Source: JBBRSC01 sp038245795
Lineage (GTDB): Bacteria; Actinomycetota; Acidimicrobiia; Acidimicrobiales; Microtrichaceae
Reading direction: 5' to 3'
DNA length: 6,689 nt
Assembly (NCBI GenBank): GCA_038245795.1
Contig: JBBRSC010000190.1
Coordinates: 1 to 6,689 of the forward strand
Shown here: positions 1 to 6,605 of the stretch, in pieces
How the letters are laid out: every line of letters starts with the position of its first letter
Position numbering within the stretch: the stretch's first letter is position 1
The notes under the pieces: model-generated
Told to the model about the DNA's origin: nothing
Seen by the model: only the letters and a program-made list of their open reading frames with translations
Databases searched by the model: none
Made by a program: the position numbers and the translations under genes

Positions 1-54
1 AATCCGGGCGGCTATGGGACCGGTAGGCTTCGAGCGCGTCGCGTTGCCAGGGGC

Positions 55-59
55 GGAGG
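55..59 (+). promoter_or_regulatory. Ribosome binding site deciding the permease start
   Basis: GGAGG lies 9 bases before the GTG at 69, which is good spacing. The in-frame ATG at 75 would be 15 bases away, and the ATG at 120 has only a weak purine stretch in front of it. The frame is closed upstream by TAG at 24-26, so no longer start is possible. A start at 120 would give a more usual short tail before TM1 (TM1 at about residue 31), so the choice is not certain. Confidence 0.5.
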
Positions 60-68
60 CGGATCGAA

Positions 69-2792
69 GTGGCCATGGAACGACCAATTCTGCCACGTCG
101 GAGTTGCGTAAGAATCTGGATGACCGCAACGTGGGGCCAACGCATCGGCGATACGGTCGCCCTCTTGCTCCGCCTCGCCCTCCGGTCCGCCCGATCCAAC
201 TGGCGGCGATTCGTCCTGACCACCATCGCCATTGTCGTGGGTACCTCCTTCGTAGTGGGATCGTTCGTCCTCACCGACAGCCTCTCGAAGTCGATCAATT
301 CTCTGATCGATCGAGCAACAGGGAACACGGACCTCGTCATCGGGTCCGCCGACTCCGGCGGTCGGGGGGGCGGTGGTGGCGGCTTCGGCGGCAGCGGACG
401 GACGTCGGTCGATGCAACCCTGACCGATCAGATCCGCGCCGTGCCGGGAGTCGACGCCGCAGATCCGACGATCATCGGAATCGCCCAGGTGCTCGACAAG
501 GCTGGCCAGGCAGACGCCTTCGACGTCAGTGGCCTGACCAACTGGCCTGATCATCCAGACATGTTCGCTCTGCGACTGGTGTCCGGGCGGGCGCCGACTG
601 GACCCGACGACATCGTCATCGACCGGGCGAGCGCCAAGAAGCGATCACTCGACATCGGATCGACAGTTCGACTTGGGACCAAGCGCGGAATCGTCAGCGC
701 CACTATCTCTGGGTTCGCGGAACGAGGGGCTGGGGATCTCGGCGCTGCCGGACAGATCGTTGCGGTCTCCACCCCGCGAGCAGTCGAACTCGTCGGCACC
801 GATGGTCGCGTCACGGCCATCAGCGTGCGCCTCTCCCCCGGCGCCGACATCACCGCTGTGCAAACCCAGATCGCCACGTTGGGCGGCGATCTGGTCAAGG
901 TCCAACAATCCGATGTGCTCCTGGCCGATGCCCGCCAACGCATCAACGATCGCCTCGCCAACTTCACCAACGTCATGTTGGGCTTCGCGGCCCTGACGCT
1001 GTTCGTCTCGGGATTCCTGATCTGGAACACCTTCTCGATGGTGATTGCGCAGCGTCGACGGGAGTTCGCGCTCCTGCGCGCCGTCGGTGCCCGATCAGGT
1101 CAGATCATCCGATCCGTCATTGCCGAGGCCGTGATCGTCGGGGCGGTCGCGTCCGGGTTCGGCATCGCCATCGGCGTGTTGTTGGCCATCGGGTTGCGCA
1201 AACTTCTGACCGCGCTCACCTTCGAACTCCCTGGGAACGAGCTGGTGATCGCCCCTCGCACGATTCTCGTTGCCGTCTTCGTCGGCGTGATCGTGACGGT
1301 GATCTCGGTCATCGTCCCGGCGTGGCGCACCACGCGAATTGCACCGACCGAAGCGCTCCGAACCAGTGCCGTGCCGCCGCAACGCACCGGGCGCATCAGC
1401 GCCATCATCGGACTGTTGCTCGTCGCGTTCGGTGTGGCGTGGGGGTGGATCGCGCTTGTCGACTCGACGGCATTGTCCGATGATCGGGCGACCCGGCTGG
1501 CGCTGGCGGCCGGGGTCATGTTCGTCGGCGTGGTGATTCTCAGCCGATTCGGGGTGGGGTTCGTGGTCGCGGCCATCGGCTACCCGTTCCGACGACTCGG
1601 CATCGCCACGGCGCTCGGTCGGCAGAACACCTCGCGAGATCCGCGCCGTACGGCGTCAACAGCGACCGCTCTGGCCATCGGCATTGCATTGGTTGCCACC
1701 TCGTTGATCCTCGGTGAATCCGTCAAGTCCGCCTTCGGTGGATCCCTTCGTGCGTCGATCACCGCCGACATGGTGATCAGTTCGGGCGGCATCGTCCCCT
1801 TCGACGACGACACCATCGCCAGAATCGCCGCAACACCTGGCGTGACCAGCGTTGCGGCGCTTCGAACCGGTCGGGTCAATATGATCCGCGAGGGTGCAGA
1901 TGCGGTCGTTCCGCCCTCGTCCGGGAACGGCGGATCCACCGACAACGGCAACGGTCCCGGCAACAGGGTCCGTATGGGGTTCACGGTCATGGATCCAGGG
2001 ATCGTCGACTCACCTTCGGGGTCGACATCCATCGATCCCGACCTGACGTCGGGGTCGCTCCCGACCGACGCATCCGGTGTTGCGGTATCTGTGACCTTCC
2101 GGGATGAACAGAAGCTCACGATCGGTTCCCCGGTTCGTCTGCGTAGCAACGGCGTCGACCGGGTCGTCACGGTGACCGGAGTCTTTGCTCGCGACGAGAT
2201 CGTCGACGACGCACTTCTCCGACCCGCAGCGATCGAGGGATTCGGCGGCGTCGAGTTCCAACGCGAGCTGATCATGGTGCGCGGATCCTCAACGCCCGCG
2301 GTGCTCACGGCCTTGGCCAAGACGACATCGCAGATTCCGAACTCGGCGGTCTTCACTGCCGACGGCTACGTGACCGACCAGACGAGTGCACTCGACATCG
2401 TGTTGGGCATCGTGAGTGTCCTGTTGTTGTTCGCCATCGTGGTCGCCGCACTCGGTATCGCAAACACCCTGGCGCTGTCGGTTGTCGAACGCACACGCGA
2501 GTTGGGTCTGTTGCGCGTTGTCGGCATGAACCGCTGGACGGTGCGACGAATGATCGTGGTCGAAGGTGTTCTGGTCGCCACGGTCGGCGGGTTGATCGGC
2601 CTGACCATCGGTGTCGGTTTCGGCGCAGGCCTCGTCAGCGTGCTCCCCGCCTCCACGGCACAGATGGCCGTGCCCTTCGTTCGATTGGCCCTCCTGCTCG
2701 CCCTGTCGTCGATCCTCGGGATCGTCTCGTCGATCCTGCCAGCGCTACGCGCCAGCCGGATCAATGTGCTGCAAGCGGTCAGCGAGGAATAA
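69..2792 (+). CDS. FtsX/MacB-type ABC transporter permease, two FtsX domains
   Basis: This is an integral membrane subunit of an ABC transporter (907 residues). It has the duplicated layout of long actinobacterial FtsX permeases. TM1 is near residues 48-69 and is followed by an extracytoplasmic domain to about 298. The first FtsX core has TMs near 302-323, 354-378 and 398-420. Two or three middle TMs lie near 441-464, 477-509 and 533-550, then a second extracytoplasmic domain to about 772. The second FtsX core has TMs near 776-800, 835-860 and 870-893. Each core carries the family's cytoplasmic coupling motif: RRREFALLRAVGA (about 329-341) and ERTRELGLLRVVGM (about 808-821). Members of this family work with a separate ATPase in lipid, lipoprotein, peptide or drug export, or in cell-wall control. 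None is encoded here, so it probably lies upstream of the window. Both outer domains contain a Gly/Ser/Asn-rich loop. The GTG start at 69 was chosen because GGAGG lies 9 bases upstream; ATG at 75 and 120 are alternatives. Substrate unknown. Confidence 0.93.
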   Translation: MAMERPILPRRSCVRIWMTATWGQRIGDTVALLLRLALRSARSNWRRFVLTTIAIVVGTSFVVGSFVLTDSLSKSINSLIDRATGNTDLVIGSADSGGRGGGGGGFGGSGRTSVDATLTDQIRAVPGVDAADPTIIGIAQVLDKAGQADAFDVSGLTNWPDHPDMFALRLVSGRAPTGPDDIVIDRASAKKRSLDIGSTVRLGTKRGIVSATISGFAERGAGDLGAAGQIVAVSTPRAVELVGTDGRVTAISVRLSPGADITAVQTQIATLGGDLVKVQQSDVLLADARQRINDRLANFTNVMLGFAALTLFVSGFLIWNTFSMVIAQRRREFALLRAVGARSGQIIRSVIAEAVIVGAVASGFGIAIGVLLAIGLRKLLTALTFELPGNELVIAPRTILVAVFVGVIVTVISVIVPAWRTTRIAPTEALRTSAVPPQRTGRISAIIGLLLVAFGVAWGWIALVDSTALSDDRATRLALAAGVMFVGVVILSRFGVGFVVAAIGYPFRRLGIATALGRQNTSRDPRRTASTATALAIGIALVATSLILGESVKSAFGGSLRASITADMVISSGGIVPFDDDTIARIAATPGVTSVAALRTGRVNMIREGADAVVPPSSGNGGSTDNGNGPGNRVRMGFTVMDPGIVDSPSGSTSIDPDLTSGSLPTDASGVAVSVTFRDEQKLTIGSPVRLRSNGVDRVVTVTGVFARDEIVDDALLRPAAIEGFGGVEFQRELIMVRGSSTPAVLTALAKTTSQIPNSAVFTADGYVTDQTSALDIVLGIVSVLLLFAIVVAALGIANTLALSVVERTRELGLLRVVGMNRWTVRRMIVVEGVLVATVGGLIGLTIGVGFGAGLVSVLPASTAQMAVPFVRLALLLALSSILGIVSSILPALRASRINVLQAVSEE

Positions 2793-2811
2793 CGGCCGCC
2801 GGTCGAACCGT

Positions 2812-4161
2812 TCAGGCGTTCTTGGGGAGCGAACTGAAGGGCACCGAACGATCATCTCCCGGTTCTTTGGGAAGCCCGAGCACCCGCTCGCCGATAATGT
2901 TGCGCTGGATCTGATCGGTGCCTCCATAAATCGGGGGGGCCTGGGCGTAGAGCGCCATACCAGTCACGAACGACAGGAAGGGATTGCCCGTCGCTTCGTC
3001 GTTCACGATCTTCTGCTCGGGGGTGTAGGCGTGCAACATTCCTTGAGCCCCGACAATGCGAAGTCCGAGATCGCGCTGGAGCCGCACCATCTCGCTCATG
3101 GCGAGTTTGGAGATGTTGGCCATGCCGGGAAGGTCACGTCCGACAACGCGCGCCGCCTTCATCCGTTCGGAGTTGAAGCGACCCACCTCGCCCATGGTGT
3201 GCAGACGGGCGAGATCCTGTCGGACCGTCAGATCGTTGATCGCGCCATTCGAGGTGGCGAAGGAGATGAGCGTCTTGGCGGCGGACTCGCGCTTTCGGTT
3301 GCGAACTTTCGAACTCGTCGAAGGTGCTGACTCCTTGGATGTCTCGGCGCGGCCACGCGCTAGGTCGCCAACGCGCCGACTGAGATCGCCGGCGATCTGG
3401 CCGGGGCTCGCGGACATGCCGCCGGCACCCGATCCACCCGATCCGAGACCGGCCCGTTCGAAGGCCAGGGTCGAGTTGGTGACTGCCCAACCGTTGTTGC
3501 GATCGCCGATCATCGACGAATTCGCGACTCGCGCATCGGTCAGGAAGACCTCGTTGAACATGGCGTGACCGGTCATCTCCTTGAGTGGCCGCAGCTCGAC
3601 CCCCGGCTGGTTCATGTCGATGCCGAAGTACGAGATGCCCGCGTGCTTGGGGGCATCGGGCGCCGTTCGGGCGATGAGCATGCCGAGATCCGCAATCTGG
3701 CCGAGCGACGTCCATACCTTCTGGCCGTTCACGATCCACTCGTCGCCGTCCTCCATGGCCTTGGTGGTGAGGCCTGCCAGATCGGACCCGGCGCCCGGTT
3801 CGGAAAACAACTGACACCAGGCCCGTTGTCCGGTCACGATGTCTCGCACCATCGTGTCGATCTGCTCCTGGGTGCCGTGCTTGGCGATGGTCGGTGCCGC
3901 CAACAGCAGCCCCAGCCCGCCCGGCGCACCGAGCGCTCCGAACGAGGAGATCTCGGATTGGATGCGCACGCCGTCGGCCCTGGAAACCCCGCGGCCGTAG
4001 GCGTTCGTGGGGAGTGTCGGCGCAGCCCAACCAGCGGTACCGAGCCGTTCCCACCAAGCGGCGACGCTGAGATCGGGGTCCCAGTTCTCGTCCAGCCAGG
4101 TGTGGAGTTCGTCGACGATCTCGTCGGTGGATTGCGTCTCGGGGCGGTCGATGATGGTCAT
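2812..4161 (-). CDS. Acyl-CoA dehydrogenase (FadE-like)
   Basis: This is an FAD-dependent enzyme of 449 residues that oxidises an acyl-CoA to the 2,3-enoyl-CoA. The central flavin/substrate segment shows the signatures QLFSEPGAGSDLA (117-129) and EWIVNGQKVWTS (141-152). The C-terminal helical domain ends with IYGGTDQIQRNIIGERVLGLP (411-431). The Glu of MCAD-type enzymes (YEGT) is Gly413 here. Glu235 in LAFERAG is the likely catalytic base, at the position used by isovaleryl-CoA and long-chain acyl-CoA dehydrogenases. The protein exceeds the usual 380-400 residues because of a Ser/Lys/Arg-rich insertion near 268-308. As I recall it, mycobacterial relatives carry an insert at the same place. 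The ATG at 4161 overlaps the TetR stop as ATGA. The frame stays open upstream to 4281, but that stretch is an arginine-rich reading of the TetR 3' end and was rejected. This is the last gene of the operon. Substrate unknown; steroid side chains, branched or long acyl chains are possible. Confidence 0.93.
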   Translation of the reverse strand: MTIIDRPETQSTDEIVDELHTWLDENWDPDLSVAAWWERLGTAGWAAPTLPTNAYGRGVSRADGVRIQSEISSFGALGAPGGLGLLLAAPTIAKHGTQEQIDTMVRDIVTGQRAWCQLFSEPGAGSDLAGLTTKAMEDGDEWIVNGQKVWTSLGQIADLGMLIARTAPDAPKHAGISYFGIDMNQPGVELRPLKEMTGHAMFNEVFLTDARVANSSMIGDRNNGWAVTNSTLAFERAGLGSGGSGAGGMSASPGQIAGDLSRRVGDLARGRAETSKESAPSTSSKVRNRKRESAAKTLISFATSNGAINDLTVRQDLARLHTMGEVGRFNSERMKAARVVGRDLPGMANISKLAMSEMVRLQRDLGLRIVGAQGMLHAYTPEQKIVNDEATGNPFLSFVTGMALYAQAPPIYGGTDQIQRNIIGERVLGLPKEPGDDRSVPFSSLPKNA

Positions 4162-4853
4162 GGGTGTGCCTGACTTTTCGTGGATGGAGATGTGCGAGTG
4201 GCTGGAGTCGCGTGAATTGCGGCGGCAGCAAGATCGGCGTCGGCGACGCCGGAGACGACCCGACCGACGACGTCGTCCCATGCATCAGGATCGATCGGTG
4301 GGAGATCCAGAGCGCTGGCGAGCAGGGAGCCGAGCGTCAGCATGATGGCGAAACGAGCAATGGCTTCGTCGTCGGGTGTCGCGGTTCCGTCAGGTTCGTC
4401 TACCTGTGCGTCGTCGAACGTGTCGGGAGTGAAGGCTCGGTGGATGAGGTGTGCGAACTGTTCCTCACGCTGGCGGACAAGTTTTGACAGCACATCTGCC
4501 ACGTCAGGGTCACGACGCGCAGCAACGACCGCTTCGACCAACAGAGCCCCATCGATGGAGCGTCGGCGGGGCAGCGCCGATCCCAGCTTCACGAGCTGCT
4601 CCCGAATGGCATCGGCGTCTTTCGCATTGGCCAGCGCATCGATCTCCTCCGATGCGTTGGCTCGGATGGCGGCGACGAGCAGCTCAGATTTTGAGCCGTA
4701 GTTGGAGTAGACAGCGCCGCTCGACAACGCAGCGCGGCTGGTGATCTCCGCAATGGTCGCTCGTTCGTAGCCTCGTTCTGCGAACACATGGGCGGCTGCG
4801 GCGATGAGTCTGCCGCGGGTGTCCTCTGCGCTTCCCCCCGCAATGCGTCCCAT
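4158..4853 (-). CDS. TetR/AcrR-family transcriptional regulator
   Basis: This is a 231-residue DNA-binding repressor. The N-terminal TetR domain spans about 12-60: helix 1 is RLIAAAAHVFAERGYERAT, followed by the helix-turn-helix TIAEITSRAALSSGAVYSNY and the usual SKSELL start of helix 4. The rest is a variable, mostly helical ligand and dimer domain. It contains an acidic, Pro-containing stretch (about 142-163, DTFDDAQVDEPDG) and ends in a Ser/Thr/Pro-rich tail. It starts one codon after the P450 stop (TGA CGG ATG). There is no clear Shine-Dalgarno sequence, so translation is probably coupled to the P450. Its own stop overlaps the dehydrogenase start as ATGA. Placement inside the operon implies autoregulation, most likely through the palindrome at 6324-6337. 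In this family a ligand releases the protein from DNA. Here that ligand is inferred to be the P450 substrate or a CoA ester derived from it. Confidence 0.93.
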   Translation of the reverse strand: MGRIAGGSAEDTRGRLIAAAAHVFAERGYERATIAEITSRAALSSGAVYSNYGSKSELLVAAIRANASEEIDALANAKDADAIREQLVKLGSALPRRRSIDGALLVEAVVAARRDPDVADVLSKLVRQREEQFAHLIHRAFTPDTFDDAQVDEPDGTATPDDEAIARFAIMLTLGSLLASALDLPPIDPDAWDDVVGRVVSGVADADLAAAAIHATPATRTSPSTKSQAHP

Positions 4854-4856
4854 CCG

Positions 4857-6065
4857 TCAGCCGATGTTCAGCGGGAGCGACCGGGGGCCGCGGACCTGGC
4901 CGCCCGACCAGGTGACCGAGTCCGGATCGGCCAGCGAGAACTCGGGGAAGGCGGCAAGCCACACCTCGAGCGCTACCCGCAGTTCCATGCGCGCCAGGTG
5001 CGATCCGGCGCAGCGATGGATGCCGAGACCGAAGGCTGCATGACGATTGACCTCGCGATCGATCACCACTTGGTCGGCGTCGTCGAACATCTCCGGGTCC
5101 CGGTTGGCCGAGGGGAACGGCAACAGCACCCAGTCGTCCTTCTTCATGGGGCAGCCGTTCCACTCCATGTCGTCCTTGACGAGTCGAGCCATGGTGACCG
5201 GGGCGTAGGCCCGCAGGAACTCCTCGATGGCGGTGGGGATGAGCGCCGGATCGGCCACGAGTCGGGCGCGGTCCTCGGGATGATCGGCGAGATGCCAGAT
5301 GGATGCCCCGATGGCGCTCCAGGTGGTGTCGATCCCCGCCAACAACAGCAGCGCAATGGTGCCGATGACGTGATCGGGGTCGAGTGGTTCGCCGTTCATA
5401 TCTGCCGCCAGGAGGTACGACGTGAGGTCGTCGCGGGGGTGCTCGATGTGATCGTTGATCTGTGTCTCAAGGTAGTTGAAGAGTTCCATGAAACCCTCGA
5501 AACGTTCCTCTTCGGGGGCATCGACATGTTCGATCACGTGGGTGACGAACCGGCGGAAGTCATCGGCGTCCTTGTGTGGGAACCCGAGCATCTCCGCAAT
5601 CACCCGCACCGGGATGTGCTGCGAATACGCCTGCGCTGCGTCGACGGTCTCCTGACCGCGTAGTTCCTCGACGAGCTTCTCGCAGTAGGCGCGGGTAAAG
5701 GGCTCGATGAGGGAGACGGCGTGCGGCGTGAATGCTGGCAGCAACAGTCGACGAGCGCCCTGATGGAAGGGCGGGTCGCTCGAGATGGGCGGCGCGATGC
5801 CCATCGGTGCCGGCGTGAGCGGTCGTGTGTTGTTGACCAAGATGCTCTGCGAGCTGAACAGGTCGGTGTCGTAGGCGATCTCGGCGATCTCCTGATGGCG
5901 GGTCGGCAGCCACACGCCGCCGTATCGCTCGGAGTGTGCCACGGGACAGGTCGATCGGAGCTCGTCCCAGATGGGGTACGGGTTCGCAGCCCACGTGGGG
6001 TCGGTATGGTCGAAGTCGGTCGCCCAGTCGGTGACCCGGGTGGACGAGTGTTCGTCGATGGTCAT
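4857..6065 (-). CDS. Cytochrome P450 (bacterial class I type)
   Basis: This is a soluble haem monooxygenase of 402 residues, the normal length for bacterial class I P450s and without a membrane anchor. Several signatures are visible. The C-helix region is SSDPPFHQGARR (95-106). The I-helix oxygen-activation motif is AGIDTT (243-248), with the Asp246/Thr247 acid-alcohol pair. The K-helix ExxR is Glu282-Arg285 (EFLR). The meander is NRDPEMF (321-327). The haem loop is FGLGIHRCAGSHLAR (345-359), with Cys352 as the axial ligand. It would take electrons from the ferredoxin whose stop overlaps its start (ATGA, 6062-6065). A GGGAG lies 10 bases before the ATG (6076-6080). The expected reaction is hydroxylation of a hydrophobic compound. 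Linkage to an acyl-CoA dehydrogenase suggests catabolism of a sterol, terpenoid or long-chain substrate, but that is inference. No CYP family is assigned because active-site residues alone do not show it. Confidence 0.96.
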   Translation of the reverse strand: MTIDEHSSTRVTDWATDFDHTDPTWAANPYPIWDELRSTCPVAHSERYGGVWLPTRHQEIAEIAYDTDLFSSQSILVNNTRPLTPAPMGIAPPISSDPPFHQGARRLLLPAFTPHAVSLIEPFTRAYCEKLVEELRGQETVDAAQAYSQHIPVRVIAEMLGFPHKDADDFRRFVTHVIEHVDAPEEERFEGFMELFNYLETQINDHIEHPRDDLTSYLLAADMNGEPLDPDHVIGTIALLLLAGIDTTWSAIGASIWHLADHPEDRARLVADPALIPTAIEEFLRAYAPVTMARLVKDDMEWNGCPMKKDDWVLLPFPSANRDPEMFDDADQVVIDREVNRHAAFGLGIHRCAGSHLARMELRVALEVWLAAFPEFSLADPDSVTWSGGQVRGPRSLPLNIG

Positions 6066-6292
6066 GCGATTGCAGCTCCCGCCTCGTTGGTGATGTTGTC
6101 TTCGGTGATGATCACGGCCATCTCAGGGCAATTGGCGGCGGCGAGTCGAGCCTTCGCTTCGAGTTCGGGCGGCACAGTGCCGTCTCCGATCTCCTCGGCG
6201 TTGCCGATGTCGTCGGGCTGGAACACCTGCGGCGCCAACGCGTAGCAGCGTCCGTGCCCGACGCACTTGTCTCGATCCACGTGAACGTTCAT
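6062..6292 (-). CDS. Single-cluster (3Fe-4S type) ferredoxin, P450 partner
   Basis: This is a small electron carrier of 76 residues. The ligand pattern is Cys10-x2-His13-x2-Cys16 followed by Cys55-Pro56. It has only three cysteines, and His13 stands where a 4Fe-4S ferredoxin has its second Cys. This is the pattern of actinobacterial P450-associated ferredoxins, which normally carry a 3Fe-4S cluster. The flanking sequence (VDRDKCVGHGRC; AANCPEMAVII) is typical of the family. It is the first gene of the operon and overlaps the P450 start by four bases, giving coupled synthesis of redox partner and oxygenase. The ATG at 6292 was chosen because a G-rich ribosome site (AAGGGGG) sits just before it and a promoter lies about 20 bases further up. 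The longer frame to 6412 would run through that promoter and operator and is rejected. A ferredoxin reductase is not in the window. Confidence 0.94.
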   Translation of the reverse strand: MNVHVDRDKCVGHGRCYALAPQVFQPDDIGNAEEIGDGTVPPELEAKARLAAANCPEMAVIITEDNITNEAGAAIA

Positions 6293-6295
6293 GGG

Positions 6296-6302
6296 CCCCC
6301 TT
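6296..6302 (-). promoter_or_regulatory. Ribosome binding site of the ferredoxin gene
   Basis: On the minus strand AAGGGGG is followed by CCC and the ATG at 6292. The spacing is short, but this is the only purine-rich site in the leader. It supports the ATG at 6292 rather than the longer in-frame start at 6412. Confidence 0.55.
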
Positions 6303-6318
6303 CGGCAGATGGGGAAAG

Positions 6319-6324
6319 AATATA
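6319..6324 (-). promoter_or_regulatory. -10 element of the ferredoxin-P450-TetR-dehydrogenase operon
   Basis: On the minus strand this reads TATATT, one base from the TATAAT consensus, inside an AT-rich island in otherwise GC-rich DNA. Transcription would start near 6312, leaving a leader of about 20 bases that contains the ribosome site. No good -35 is seen at 17 bases (GGTGCA at 6342-6347), which is common in actinobacterial promoters. The element abuts the palindrome at 6324-6337. Confidence 0.55.
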
Positions 6325-6337
6325 ACGAGCGTTCGTT
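6324..6337. promoter_or_regulatory. Inverted-repeat operator, probably for the operon's TetR protein
   Basis: The plus strand reads AACGA-GCGT-TCGTT: two perfect 5-base arms around a 4-base centre, with 12 of 14 positions symmetric. It lies immediately upstream of, and shares one base with, the minus-strand -10 element, filling the spacer where bound protein would block RNA polymerase. Size, symmetry and position are typical of TetR-family operators. The TetR gene in the same operon is the obvious ligand, giving a negative feedback loop. It also lies 73 bases upstream of the divergent small gene at 6411, which could share the control. Confidence 0.6.
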
Positions 6338-6410
6338 TCTTTGCACCCGGGCATGTGTCACAGGGTCGCCCCTCCGACGACATCGGCCGATCCGCGGCCA
6401 TACTTCAGCC

Positions 6411-6605
6411 ATGGGCGAAGCAGATTTGTCAGCCGAGGTGATCGAGGCTCACCGGGCTGCGGAAGCGTCCGGCGAGGACGGCTACCTCGACCCAGGGACG
6501 GGTTACTGGGTGTTCACGGCCACCTACCTCGGCGGCCGGCCGTGCTGTGGGAACATCTGTCGGCACTGCCCATGGCAGCGAGGAACGAGCCCATGGCAGC
6601 AATGA
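6411..6605 (+). CDS. Small four-cysteine protein, DUF5522-like
   Basis: This protein has 64 residues. The core GYWVFTATYLGGRPCCGNIC (31-50) followed by RHCPW (51-55) matches the DUF5522 signature (VFT...L...CCG..CRHCPY/F) from memory. Cys45, Cys46, Cys50 and Cys53 probably bind a metal, but the function of the family is unknown. The N-terminus is an acidic helix (about 5-24). The conserved part ends at Trp55. The last nine residues (QRGTSPWQQ) and the stop are encoded by the tandem repeat that begins at 6566, so the native tail has either been lost or was always short. No Shine-Dalgarno precedes the ATG. A weak -10-like CATACT at 6399-6404 would place transcription start at the ATG itself, so the mRNA may be leaderless. 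The gene is divergent from the P450 operon with 118 bases between start codons. The frame is open further upstream to 6291, but that start lies across the operator and is rejected. Confidence 0.75.
   Translation: MGEADLSAEVIEAHRAAEASGEDGYLDPGTGYWVFTATYLGGRPCCGNICRHCPWQRGTSPWQQ

Noticed and set aside
1..68. 3' end of an upstream ABC ATPase gene
   Set aside because: Two frames end within the first 111 bases (TAG at 24-26, TAA at 109-111), but neither tail shows a recognisable ATPase motif, so no partial gene can be supported.
1580..2356. Minus-strand open frame opposite the permease
   Set aside because: Its Ser/Pro/Arg-rich composition and lack of motifs mark it as the antisense shadow of the permease coding strand.
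2791..2812. Bidirectional terminator between the convergent genes
   Set aside because: AACGG (2791-2795) and CCGTT (2808-2812) can pair around a 12-base loop, but the stem is only five pairs and no T-tract follows on either strand.
4162..4281. N-terminal extension of the acyl-CoA dehydrogenase
   Set aside because: The extra 40 residues are an arginine-rich reading of the TetR 3' end in another frame, and the ATGA junction at 4158-4161 is the natural start.
3134..4285. Long alternative minus-strand frame inside the dehydrogenase
   Set aside because: It is rich in Arg, His and Gly with no domain signature, typical of a shifted frame in GC-rich DNA, while the dehydrogenase frame has clear family motifs throughout.
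6354..6362. TGTG-T-CACA as a second operator
   Set aside because: The arms are only four bases and no second regulator gene is present. A match this short is expected by chance.
6293..6412. N-terminal extension of the ferredoxin
   Set aside because: It would span the promoter and operator and has no family-like sequence before the MNVHVDRDKC start.
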